A stretch of DNA of 64,000 bases from Chaetorhynchus papuensis. Its lineage: Eukaryota; Chordata; Aves; Passeriformes; Rhipiduridae. A program made the position numbers and the translations under genes. The stretch lies in the NCBI GenBank assembly GCA_013396525.1, contig VWYX01000204.1, forward strand, positions 512,467-576,466. The letters are read 5' to 3'. The notes beneath the pieces are model-generated. The model worked only from the letters and a program-made list of their open reading frames with translations, was not told the DNA's origin and ran no database searches. The stretch's first letter is position 1, and each line of letters starts with the position of its first letter. Shown in pieces: positions 36,129 through 46,839 of the stretch.

Positions 36129-36948
36129 TGAGGCCAGAAGGTCCACCTGTGTCATTTCTTTTATTTGTAAAAGCCCCAGCTATTCATTAAGAGAAAATCT
36201 CTCTACATGAGCATGTACTTTGTCTGAGTTTGTCTCAGGTTTCATCTCTGCACAGGCAGAAATTTTCTAATTTTAATATTGGAGGTGGGTGGCATCTGCA
36301 TGGGCGGATCTACCAGTGTCTGCAGAGGTTGCACTGTAAAGTGCTGGAAGTGACAAGTATATGTGTAGAGGCTTCATGCCAGCTGGGAATCAATCAATAC
36401 TCTGAAAACAATCCCAAGACAGGCAGGAAATGCGACCTGGAGAATTACACCAGAGAGATGTTACTTCAGGACAGGGATGACAAGAAAAAGAAATCAAGCA
36501 GTTTGCAGAGATCACTGAGGGCCAAGGAAGCGATCTTATGCACACAGATGTACAAACACTAACTCACAAATATAACTGTTTTTCAAGTTAAATTTCATTA
36601 TTTTTAATACCTAGCATCATAGATAGCAGTATAAAAAGTCCCACAAGCCACTGTACAAGAAAGAAGGCAGAATATATTTTTACATCCCTGCCTGGAAGCA
36701 TAAAAGCCAACTAAAAGTTAACACAGGAAAAGAAAGTGTTATCAAGGGCATTTTCCAACTGAAACCAAACCATGCAGACTGTGTTAGAACTACCATCGGT
36801 GCTGATTAGGAAAACACAAGAGTCAAACATCCTTTCCAAGCAACCCAGCCAATGGACCCCTTCATTTGTCAAAGCCATTCTCACTATGGTGAGTTGTGTT
36901 GTTAGCCATCTGTAGCCTCAGCAGAGATGGGCAAGAAAGCAAGTAGAG

Positions 36949-37081
36949 AATACTGGATTTGGCTGTGATGGAGTTAATTTTCCTTGTAGGAGCTCATGTG
37001 GTGCTGTGCTTTAGAACTGTGATCAAAAAAGTCTTGGTAAGATAAGAGTGTTTTAGTTATTGCTGAGCAGTGCTTGCAAAG
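36949..37081 (+). mobile_element. ERVL LTR, 5' portion (split copy)
   Basis: aatactggatttggctgtga, ggagttaattttccttgtag and gttttagttattgctgagca match the first 130 bases of the ERVL LTR at 23092-23669. The initial TG has decayed to AA. The match stops at 37081, and the rest of the LTR resumes at 38202. Confidence 0.85.
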
Positions 37082-38201
37082 TGTTGTGATCATTCCCTCC
37101 CATCTCCTCAGGCTGCTCTATGATCTCAGGAATTCTTGTTAAGCCTTGGTCCTAATTAATGGCTGCCAGATAGTTAGGCTCCCCTTGAGCATGTCAATAA
37201 CACTGCCTGTTCCCCAGAACTTCTGTTGCTTAACAAACTTATTTTTTTTCTAGTGAATAACCTTGGAAACTTATTTTTGACTGAATCACAGCTGGAGTGA
37301 AACAGTATAATCATTACCGGACTTCTGAGGAAAATTTCTGACCTGAGTTGAGTCTAGGATGGAAATTGATGGAAGACTAAAGCCAAGCATCTCACAGCCC
37401 TGTGAACGGGGTTCCCACGGGAGGCCCTCTGAGGTCCCTTGGCCCCACTGGCTGTGCCAGCACCTCCCTTGGTGCAGGATGTGCTCGGTGCTCATCAACC
37501 CCCAGGTCTGAGAACTCAAAGCAGCTTGGTCAGAAACTGATGGTGGGCCCTGCCTGGTACCCTCTCCTTGAGGCTCAGGCCTTTGCCCTCAGGGAGATGC
37601 AGAGACATCCAGTGTGAGTATTTCACTGAACTCAGGGAGTTTGTAACAGGTGCTTTGTACACGCGCACACACACAAATACTTGAATATATACGTGTCTGT
37701 GTCTGTGTCTGTCTCTGTCTCTGTGTGAAAACTGACTTCATAAACAATACTTTATTCCAAGTGTAACACCAATGTTGCCATCTTAGATTAAAAATTAAGT
37801 TAACTGTTGTGGTTATGGTAAATCTCAAGGATATTCTGTAAGAGTTAAATCAGTCAACAATTAAGTGCTGCCAAATCCTTTAGACATAAAGCACTGAGCA
37901 ATTCCAAGAGTAGGTTTGGCAAGGGGTCCATTGTGAACCTTGTGACTCAGTGGGAGGGTGTCCCTTCCCCCTCTGCACCCTGGCATTCTCAGTCCTCACC
38001 CTTTTGCATCCCCAGTCTCTGTCGTGCATCATTCCAGGCAGACTCCAATCCAGTTCTCCTTTGTGGGCTTTATCTGTGTGGTACCAGAGGGAACCTTGTC
38101 ACAGGAACTTCGTTGTGATTTCACAGATTTGTAACAAAATTGCTTTTACTGATGCCTTTGACAGAGTTTCTTTAAGCAATCTTTACCACCCATTCACAAC
38201 A
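37082..38201. mobile_element. Second LTR-like element nested in the ERVL LTR
   Basis: This 1,120-bp insertion separates the two halves of the ERVL LTR. It starts TGTTGTG and ends CACAACA, a perfect 7-bp terminal inverted repeat with TG...CA ends as in retroviral LTRs. Its last 150 bases (gtaacaaaattgcttttact, gacagagtttctttaagcaa) have the look of an R-U5 region read left to right. I see no exact target duplication: the left flank is gcaaag and the right flank accttc. An internal T/G simple repeat lies at 37660-37727. Alternatives are a longer element reduced by deletion or a different repeat class. Confidence 0.6.
37660..37727. repeat. Simple repeats, (CA)n and (TGTCTG)n
   Basis: acgcgcacacacacaaatac is followed by gtgtctgtgtctgtgtctgt and ctctgtctctgtgtg. 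It lies inside the nested LTR-like element. Confidence 0.9.
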
Positions 38202-38637
38202 ACCTTCAAGGCCTTTTCGTCCGTTGTGCCACCCCACAAGTGGGAGTGCACAAGAAGTTGGAAGACAATACACCTGGCACAGCTGATCCCAGTGACCAAA
38301 GGGATATTCCATACCCTATGGCACCACATACAGAAAAAAATCTAGGGGAAAGATGGAGGAAGGGGATAATTTCAGAGTTATGGCATTTGTCATCCCAATT
38401 AGCTGTTACAAATGCTAAAGACCTGCTTTTCTGGAAATGGCCGAGTAATTGCTGATGGGAAGTAGTGAAAGAATTTCTTATTTTGCTTTGCTTGATCACG
38501 CAACTTGTGTTTTTCCTATTAAACTGTCTTTAATTCAACTCATGAGTTTTATCACTTTTATTCTCTGGATTTTCTCTCCCATCCTTCTGGGGACAGAGTG
38601 AGCAAGCAAGAAGTTGCGGGGGTTAATCCACAATACA
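38202..38637 (+). mobile_element. ERVL LTR, 3' portion (split copy)
   Basis: It resumes with tcaaggccttttcgtccg, then gggagtgcacaagaagttgg, gaccaaagggatattccata, aatttcttattttgctttgc and aaactgtctttaattcaact, in parallel with the copy at 23092-23669. It ends ttaatccacaataca near 38637. Together with 36949-37081 it makes one old LTR. No clear 5-bp duplication remains around the pair. Confidence 0.88.
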
Positions 38638-39530
38638 GGGTTTTACCAAGAAATTGAACAGCTAGCTTCTGGGACAGAAACAGACTTTTTCAATTACCAC
38701 TGCTCTTTGGCATGCCACAGTGAACATCCAGGAAGACAGCTGGACTGCGCTGGAGCAGCTAACCATGGGCAGTTGGACACTGTAGGCAATTGCAAATCTG
38801 TATTCCTAAGAGGTGTGATAGAAGTCAAAGGCCTCACTTGCCCACTTCACCATTCCCAGTATCCACACTACTCCCTCAATTCCCATTACACAGGTAGCTG
38901 CAAGGAGAGAGGCTTCAGTCCTTGTCCCTTCTCCTGACAATGACAAACTATTCTGCTTCCCTACTCACCTCCAACTCACCAAGCAGAGTAAGAGGCTCAA
39001 ATTATCTTCAAGGGAAGTTTTTAACTTTAGCACTTACCAAGCAGGTGTTTGCTAGTCACAACAAACCAATTTACAATGGCATAAACACCACTGCAATGAG
39101 AAAGAACCTGACACAAACAATCCTTTCTGTATGCAGCACTGCAGAAATCCTACATTCCTAAATGCAATGTTTTGTCCCCGACAGATTTTTCCATGTGTTT
39201 GCTTCTATTGTGTTATTGGATAGACAGGGCTGGACACAGCGGTGTTTCCTAGTTCATTCTGTCACATAACACAAAGACAAAAAATAGTATTCAAAACATT
39301 CTCTTATAAATAAGGACTACTTCCTTCTTCCCCTTCATAAACAACTGCAGCACATTTTGCCAGCATCCTGCTTAGAATGAACAGATAGAGTTTCGAGTAG
39401 TATCATTCATCAGACATTCTTTCCCACAGACAGATGTTCAATAGCTCCCCAAAGCAGTTCATTGGTGTGGAAGAAGGACTGTGAGGAGAAAATCTCATGT
39501 TTCAAATCATGTTCCTGATTAGAGTCCGGC
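38638..39530. other. Unassigned non-coding DNA
   Basis: No gene is supported. A 107-codon plus-strand open frame at 38614-38937 begins inside the LTR and has no recognisable retroviral or cellular motif. Confidence 0.35.
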
Positions 39531-39531
39531 T

Positions 39532-40380
39532 TCATAGAATCATGGAATGGTTTGGGTTTGAAGGGGACTTTGAAGATCATCTATTTCCAAACCCCTGCTG
39601 GGACACCTTAAACTAGACCAGGTTGCTCAGAACCCCATCTGAACTGGACCTGGACACCTCCAGGGGTGGGGCATCCACAACTTCCCTGGGTACCTCAGCA
39701 CCCTCACAGTAAAGAATGTCTTCCTAATAACTAATCTAAACTTACACTTTCACAGTTTGAAGCCATTCCCCCTTGTCCTGTAAATAGTATGACCTTGTAA
39801 ATAGTCCCTCTCCATCTTTTTTTTAAGCTCTTTTCAGGTACTGAAAGGCCACAATAAGGTCATCCCAAAGCCTTCTCTTTTCCAGACTGAACAAACCCGG
39901 TTCTCTCAGCCTTTCTTTGTACAAGAGGTGCTCCATCCCTCTGATCATCTTGGTGGCCTCCCCTGGACTCTTTCCAACAGGTCCCTGTCCTTCCTGTGCT
40001 GGGACCCCAGAGCTGGGTGCAGTGTTCCAGGTGGGGTCTCACCAGAGCAGAGCAGAGAGGCAGAATCCCCTCCCTCCCCTGCTGCCCACGCTGCTTTGGA
40101 TGCAGCCCAGGACACCTTTGGCTCTCTGGGCTGGGAGTGCCCATGGCTGGGTCATGTCCAGCCTCTCATCCCCCAGCACCCCCAATTCCTTCTCACAGGG
40201 CTGCTCTGCATCTGTTCATCCCCAGCCTGTGCTGGTACCTGTGTTGGTACCCTGACCCAAATGCAGCACCCTGCAGTTGTTCTTGTTAAACCTCATGAGA
40301 TTCCCACATAACCACTTTATGAGCTTTTCTAGGTCCCTCTGGATAGCATCCCATCCTTCAGGAGTGTCAACAGCTTGCAG
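39532..40380 (-). repeat. CR1 LINE, 3' end plus part of ORF2
   Basis: It opens with tcatagaatcatggaatggt, the CR1 tip in reverse, then accaggttgctcagaacccc, cacagtaaagaatgtcttcc, ttctctcagcctttctttgt, ctgggaccccagagctgggt and gtggggtctcaccagagcag. It extends into wording equivalent to the end of the reverse-transcriptase ORF, such as atgcagcaccctgcagttgt and ttgttaaacctcatgagatt. At about 850 bp it is one of the longer copies. Minus-strand readings near 40040-40110 include SALVRPHLEHCTQLWG, which fits the C-terminal part of the CR1 ORF2 protein. Frameshifts are present. Confidence 0.9.
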
Positions 40381-41329
40381 AAGACCAAGATACTAAGCAC
40401 CTGAAACCAAAAAACAAGTTCCATTTTACAAGGATTTGCCTGATTCATGGGCACTACTCTGTCTGGACTTGGTTCAAATGTGAAAAAAAAAGTTATACTC
40501 AAAAGGTACTCACATGCTGTGACTAAGAAAGTGGCTTTAAGAGTGAATTGAAGTGTATAGTTTGGTCCTTTGAACAATTTCTATGGAAAGTCAAACACAA
40601 TATCCATGTATTTACATTCTGGAGGGTTGTGAATAGGGGAAATGTTGAGAATTACAGCTCTTCCAGGCTACTCAGAATGCATGACAAAAAAATGTACCCT
40701 GGTCTCCTTATCAGCTCCATAGAGACCTGCGCTCAGCACGTCTTGGTAGGAGCCACTGGACCAGGTACAGGCTCTTTGTCTCACACTAGTAGCACTCCCA
40801 TGTCCATTTAAAGAGGAGGCCAGCAGCCTGTTCAAAAACAGCCCTACACTGCACAGGCCACTGCTTTGTTGCCCTTTTGGAGAAGCAGGTTGCCAACTGC
40901 AGCAAGGGGTCTCAGCCTTTCCTGAACAGATCAGTTTTCCTGCTTGGATTGCTGATTCCCAGGATCCCCGCAAGTTCAGTTCTAGTTTAAGAAGGAGCTC
41001 ACCCCAGCTTGGTGCTCCTCCCCGCCAGAGCACCATGAGTGTTCACAGAAAGACTGTGCCAAGAGAAAGGAGTCCTTCTCCACCCTTCTCAGGGCCAAAG
41101 CTCTTACACCACTGGACTACAGCTTGCAACAGCTGACCCTCATTCAGGCTGAAGCTCTGGCAAACCAGCATGGTAATTTAATCATTTTAGTATTGGAGAT
41201 TCTAGGAGAGACAGAATGCAAAGCATATAATGGTTTTGCTAGACAGAAACAGACTAGAAAGCCCGGGCTTCTAGCAACACCAGATCTACTGTAAAATTTG
41301 CATTTGAAAAGGGCTTTGAAGATGAGCCA

Positions 41330-41600
41330 GCACTTTGCATCAGATGACAGGATGTGATTACAAAGGACTCAAACTCCAATTATGGTGTCATTACACTAAA
41401 TATGCTTTTTTGGGTAATGTACAACTAATTAATCCAAACTAGATTACTAATTACTTTTTCAAGATTAGTGCCCCTTATCTTTCATGTTCAATACATGTGG
41501 CTGGGACTCTCACTGGAGCTTAAATGTTTTCATTTAAGAGCTAGAGGGGCTATGCAAATCTTAGCCTATATTTTTGTGACTTAAGACCATTAACCATTCT
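41330..41600. promoter_or_regulatory. Candidate distal enhancer, homeodomain motif cluster
   Basis: Within 270 bp there are many TAAT/ATTA cores: ccaattatgg, tcattacact, acaactaattaatccaaact, gattactaattac and aagattag. TAATCC (bicoid-class) and an exact octamer ATGCAAAT at 41552-41559 (POU class) are included. The sequence is not repeat-like. The motif reading is direct; enhancer function is inference. Confidence 0.3.
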
Positions 41601-43139
41601 GAATTGATACAGGAATAGAACTCCGTACTGTGGTTAATCTTCTGTTTATGTGAAACCACTAGTAAGGGTGACTATTAAAAAAGAAGTTACAGCACAATTA
41701 GACACTGTCTTGTAGAGCGAAAGAAGGTATTTATATGAACTATGAATTTCTTTGGCTACTTTCTCTGTGTGACAACAAGTTCCCTCAACAATGAAAAACA
41801 AAAAAACCCAGGAACTCTTAAATAGCACAGTTCAGATGAGAAGCTGGTTTAGTTTTGAACTGGAAAAGCAGCCTATTAGGAATAAGATCACAACCTCCTA
41901 AAAGGCCTGCAATATGAGAGCTCTGGGTTTTCTGAGCATTGCTCAGTCACTGCTGAGGAAAGGCAAGACAAATAAGTTCTGATATGGACAAGGTTATCTT
42001 CTTTTTTCCCATTTTGTTCATGGTCTGTGCAAGACTGAGAAGAGAAACCCATAGAGCATGCTGGCTCAGGGACCTCTGGCAGTTCTTTGGGAGTGACATA
42101 TACACAACAGTTTGTAGTGGGAAGTCAGCTTTCCACAGATCTGGCAGTGAGTATCTACTGAACAGCAAGACAACTCTGACAGGCAGCCTCTCCAGGGGGC
42201 CTGGCTCATTCTTCTGCAAAGCACTTTTCGTCTACAGAATGGCTTTTTTTTCAATCCTGCTTATTAGAAGAAAACAAACAAAGAAAACATCCTTGAACTT
42301 CAGACTTTTAATTCTCACTGCTCAAAGAAGTCATTCCTTCTTGTGCTCATTTCTCACAACCCTTTCATTCTTGAGGTGGCAGGCCAGTCTTAGCTGGACT
42401 TGCATCTAGCAGCTTATATCTGGTATCAGCTCAAAGAGGACCAGGAACTGACTGGTGTCTTTCTCTGTACTGTAGTAAGAAAGATTTTTCCAGCTTTTCT
42501 GACAGCACAGAGGGAAAAAGTAGCATTCTTTAAAATGGTGTCTGTTCAGGGTGAGTGATGGGGGTGGTCTCTCAGGATGCCTTTTAGGTCCATTTTGAAG
42601 CACCTGAGAATCTCACCAAGGTGAGGCCAAATAAGAATCTCACTTGAAATGGCTTTTCAGTGAAGTTGTGGATTGGCTGAAGCTCAAATTTTTTGGTAAC
42701 AAGGCAGCATGGACTGTCAGTGTTTAGATTTTTCCCCACCATACATTATTCTCTTGATGCAAAGACATCCACAAGAATAAATGTTTTCTCCTCTGGTTTG
42801 ACAAGAGGGATAGGAGAAATACCAGGGAAAAGGAATTTTTTATACAAAAAATTGTTCATTAAAAAATTTTATACAAAAAATCACTTGTTCCAGCTGTCAC
42901 AGATCCAAAGTTCTTTTCATACCTCAGCTGCAGCATTTTTGATATCTCACAGGCTAATTCTAACTCAGCTTAAGTATTCAACTTCCCAAGAAGTTTAATT
43001 ATGTTTATCGCGGTATGTCATAAAATTCCCTAAAAGGATAGTCTTTAATTACAATCCTGTTTGCTTTGACAGCACAATTGTGAATTGTATGTAACATGAT
43101 TATTATTTTGACTACCAGTAAGCAGGATTAAAACATTTT

Positions 43140-43430
43140 TCTACAAGAATGAATTAAACCTGCCCCAAGGCTATTAGGTTCTGGTTATTTATTTTCTAAG
43201 TAAGTAGATCACTGGGCAAAATTAAGTTGCTAATATTAATCAAATTGTCCTCTTGCTTTATCTTAATTGACATGAAATATATAGACTTAATATTCTCCTG
43301 ATTAGCACACAAAGCTGATGCACAGCATGGAGTGAATAAATGCAGCATAACTTACTATTCTCTTTCACGGCTTTGTTGATCCTAGCACACTGTTTGGTTT
43401 ATGCAATTGCCTCAGTGATCATCTGGAAAA
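43140..43430. promoter_or_regulatory. Candidate conserved non-coding block
   Basis: It contains aaattaagttgctaatatta, atcaaattgtcctcttgctt, tatcttaattgacatgaaat and ctgattagcacacaaagctg, with several homeodomain-type cores, no repeat signature and no open frame. Function is inferred from composition only. Confidence 0.22.
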
Positions 43431-44519
43431 TCAGGGTAGACCTCTGATCAGGATGAAATAAGGTTCTGTCGCAGTCATTCAGGATCCAGAAAGTGAGGGC
43501 TTTGCTAAAGTTTGGTTTGAGGGCTGGAGGGCCATCTGGAGAATTCTAAACACAAGTGCCATAAGCAGAACTATATTCGCCACTAGAAAGTTTCTCTTAA
43601 TGTCTTCATGAACTGAATTCCGCTTGTGTCTTTTGAAACACATTTCTAGTTCTCTGTTCTCACTGAGATTAGAGAACAGCTCATCCCTTTACTCCACGTA
43701 CCAATCTTCTTACCTAAAGAATTGATAGTGGCCATACCGTGTCACTGTAACATGGATAGGAGCAATCTCTTTTTTAGGTGACATCATGTCCACAGCTTTG
43801 AAGAACTACCTGAGACACAGCTTATCCCTACTGTCTGGATCCCTCCAGAAGTACTAATGTAAAGGAAAATCATGAGAGAGGCTGTAAGCAAGAAAATTAT
43901 AGAACATGCACCACTGCAAATATTATTTTAGAACAAGATACCCGCAAAATGTTTTGAAAATGGTGAGAGTTATGTGTGCTAAACTGCTGTTTGCCGAGTT
44001 TGCAAGTCTGCATTCAGTCTGAGTCAACACCATTGAAAATGCAAAATTCTCTGATTGCTTGTGGCTCAAGAAAGGAAAAGAAATTCCTCCTAGACATAAT
44101 TAGGTCTCCCAGTGAATTAGGGGGAAAATGTGGAAAGTACTAAGAAAGAAGACAGACTAATCAGGTGAAATGACCGTGAAAGTAAAAGATCTATAGTATC
44201 TATCATTAGCTGGTCATGTCTCATTGCAAGCACATGAGAGAAACCTCAGGGAAAGGGGACTCTTTTATAGTGCCTTTCAATCCCTAGGTCAGTCCTCCCT
44301 ACACAAGGTTCCACAGATGCAGCAGGAAGGTCATACAGGTGTCCCACCCCAGACATGCTGCTCTCCACAACCAGGACTCTTCCCCAGCTCTCATGGCCCT
44401 TCTACACTTTGTGACAGCAGTCTTTATTTCAGGATCAATTGCCAGCCTCCAAAATCAGTCTCGATTATTTTCTCCTTCTCCCTCAGCCAAATTCATTACA
44501 GGAGAGGGGAATGTGATTA

Positions 44520-46680
44520 TCTCAGTGGTATAATTGAGCCTTGGTGGGAAGAGTCCTGTGACTGGAATACTGTGATGGACAGTAACAGGCTCTTCAATAG
44601 AGACAGGAAGAGCAGCTGAGGTGGAGGGATAGCGCTCTGTGTAAACCAGGGGTTGGACTTTACAGCCCTTGCAATTGGAGATGACATGTTGAGACTTCCA
44701 GGGTAAAGAATAGCAGAAAAACTAACAAAATAACAAAGTACAAGCGATTCTGAGGGTCTACAGCAGGTCACCCAGCCAGGATGGTGACAGCGATGTATGA
44801 TTATTCTGTCAAGAGTTAAGGGAAATCTCTAGATCTGTTGTTCTTATGGGCAAATTCAACTTCCCAGATGTCCTGTTTCTAAACAAAAATGGTCTTGTAC
44901 GTTCTGTGATGATCCGTGGCTGACTTGGCCACGGTGATCATTAAATTGTTAAGTTTAAAGACTGTGGTGGTAAGCAGAAAACTGTCAGCAGAGCTACTAC
45001 CATGGCTTTTGGAAGAGCAGACTTTAGACTGCTCAAGAAACTAGTTAGTAAAGTCCCCCTAAGGATTGGTTTTCAAGGGCATTGGGGTCCATAAATGCTG
45101 ATCAGTTTTAAGAGCTATCTTTTGAGATTGCAGGAGCAGAAGCATGTGTTAAAATTCAAACAAGTGAGGCAAAAGTTCCGCTTGGCTGGACAGGAACTTC
45201 TTTCTGGAACTTGGAGGAAAAAGATTTGTGTGGTCTTTGGAAGAAAATTTAGGCTACACGGAAGGACAACTGAGATGCTGTACAGAGAAAATTCACATGG
45301 CTAAAGCTCAGCTGGAGCTCAAGACAGACATACTATGGCAGATGGTAGAAAGACTCTTTAAAATATTTGTATTTTAACGATAAAGAAGTTGCCCATTGCA
45401 TGAGGAAGTTGGTCACCTCACAAACAGAAATGAAGATAAATAAAGATAAATTTCAATCCTTCTTCACATCTGTCTCTAACATCAGTAGAGGGCCTCTGGA
45501 GCTTCAGATGGAGGACCACAACTGTGGGAGTTATAAAGCTCCCAGCCAGCTTTGAACTTGTACTGAATTTTCTGCTGCAGAAGAATGCACAGAAGTCTAT
45601 GGGGCTCAATGGGATCCATCCCAGGATACTGAAAGAGATGGCTGATGGTAGTGCAGGACCTCATTATTTATCAACAGTCCTGTGAATCTGAAGAGGTTTC
45701 AGTCAACAGGAAGCTAGAAAATATTATTCCTATCTTCAAGAAGGGCAAGGAAGAAGACCCTGGTAATAACAAGCCTGTCAGTCTCCATTCAGTGTCTGGT
45801 AAAGTTATGGAGAAGTTTATTCTGGGAGTTGTTTAAAAACGCTTCAGAGGAAATGCAGTTGTTGGTCAAAGAAAATATGGGTTTGTGAAGGGACAGTCAT
45901 GCCTTACTAATTTAATATATATCCTTTTGTGAAAAGGTTACACATCTAGCAGATGAACGAAAGGCAGTGGATGTGAGGGGTTTTTATTTCAGAAAAGCTT
46001 TTGACTCTGACTCTCACTGTATCCTTCCAGACAAAGTGCCCAGCATCCATGTACACAGTACACTGAATGAACACCTCCTTGAAGCCTCTGGCTCAAAGAT
46101 TTGTAGCAAACAGGATAACCTGGTGACCAGTCACTACTAGTGCTCCCCAGGGCTCAATTTCAGGCCCTGTTCTCTTCAGTGTTTTTGTCAGTGACCTGGA
46201 CACTGGAGCCCAGTGCGCATTAAGACTGTTTGCAGCAGTACTAAGCCAGGATGAGCAGTGGATTCCCTTGAGCATAGAGTCTCCCTTACAGAGAGATCCT
46301 GACAGATTAGAGTGCCAGGATTCACTAACCATACGAATTTAACAAAGATAAATGCCTGGATTCAGTTCTTGCAATGGTGTAGTCCCAGATGCCTGTACAG
46401 CTTTGGGGACTAGAGGCTGGAGTACAGCACTGCAGAAAGGGAATTGGTGGTTTTCCTTGATGATTAGCTCAATGTGAGTCAGCAACATGCTCTGGAGCCC
46501 AAAAGTGCTTTAAGTATTGCATTAAGCACCCTATACGTAACCAGTCCAAATCAGTGATTATCCCATGATATTCAGATTGGCACAGCTTCACATCAGGTGC
46601 TGTGTGCAGTTTTTGGCTTCACTATATAGGAATGATATAAAAAATATTAAAGTGTGTCCAGAGGAGGTCAACAAACATGA
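44520..46680 (+). repeat. Decayed CR1 LINE with ORF2 endonuclease and reverse-transcriptase segments
   Basis: Pieces in several plus frames follow the CR1 ORF2 order. IIEPWWEESCDWNTVMDSN and RLFNRDRKSS (44530-44620) match the endonuclease ETWW..SHDWN...YRLFR.DR region. Next come SRATTMAFGRADFRLLKKL (about 44970-45050) and LRLQEQKHVLKFKQVRQKF (about 45120-45180), from the linker region. PIFKKGKEEDPGNNKPVSL (45729-45785) and SGKVMEKFILGV then open the reverse transcriptase, followed by YGFVKGQSCLTNL (about 45880) and LADERKAVDV (about 45945). Wording for GAQC and a VPQGSILGPVLF-like stretch follows near 46140. The 3' part to about 46680 (ctgtgtgcagtttttggctt, aagtgtgtccagaggaggtc) is still in order. 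Many stops and frameshifts; inactive. Confidence 0.88.
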
Positions 46681-46777
46681 GAATGCATGCCAGCTGAGCA
46701 AAGAAAGGAGGAAATGAACCCATCTGATTGCGTTTTTTTCAGCTGGCACAAGAGATATTTGTCCCTTGGGCAGAGAT

Positions 46778-46835
46778 CATGGAGTCACACAATAATAGAA
46801 GCATCAAATGCTTGGGTTTGAAGTGCTCTTGTTAT
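46778..46835 (-). repeat. CR1 3'-tip fragment, opposite orientation
   Basis: catggagtcacacaataata, gaagcatcaaatgcttgggt and ttgaag resemble the reversed tip of CR1 (tcatagaatcac...ggtttgggttggaag). It abuts the plus-strand CR1 but points the other way, so it is a separate insertion or an inversion. Only about 55 bp. Confidence 0.4.
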
Positions 46836-46839
46836 TATA

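Larger units (their letters stand above)
40381..44519. other. AT-rich non-coding stretch with possible regulatory blocks
   Basis: No gene is supported. The longest open frame is 141 codons (41984-42409, plus) and has no domain features. The blocks 41330-41600 and 43140-43430 are annotated separately as enhancer candidates. Confidence 0.35.

Noticed and set aside
39860..40311. Open frames of 94 to 127 codons on both strands
   Set aside because: They lie within a CR1 LINE copy; the minus-strand frame is a remnant of its ORF2 and the plus-strand frames are shadows.
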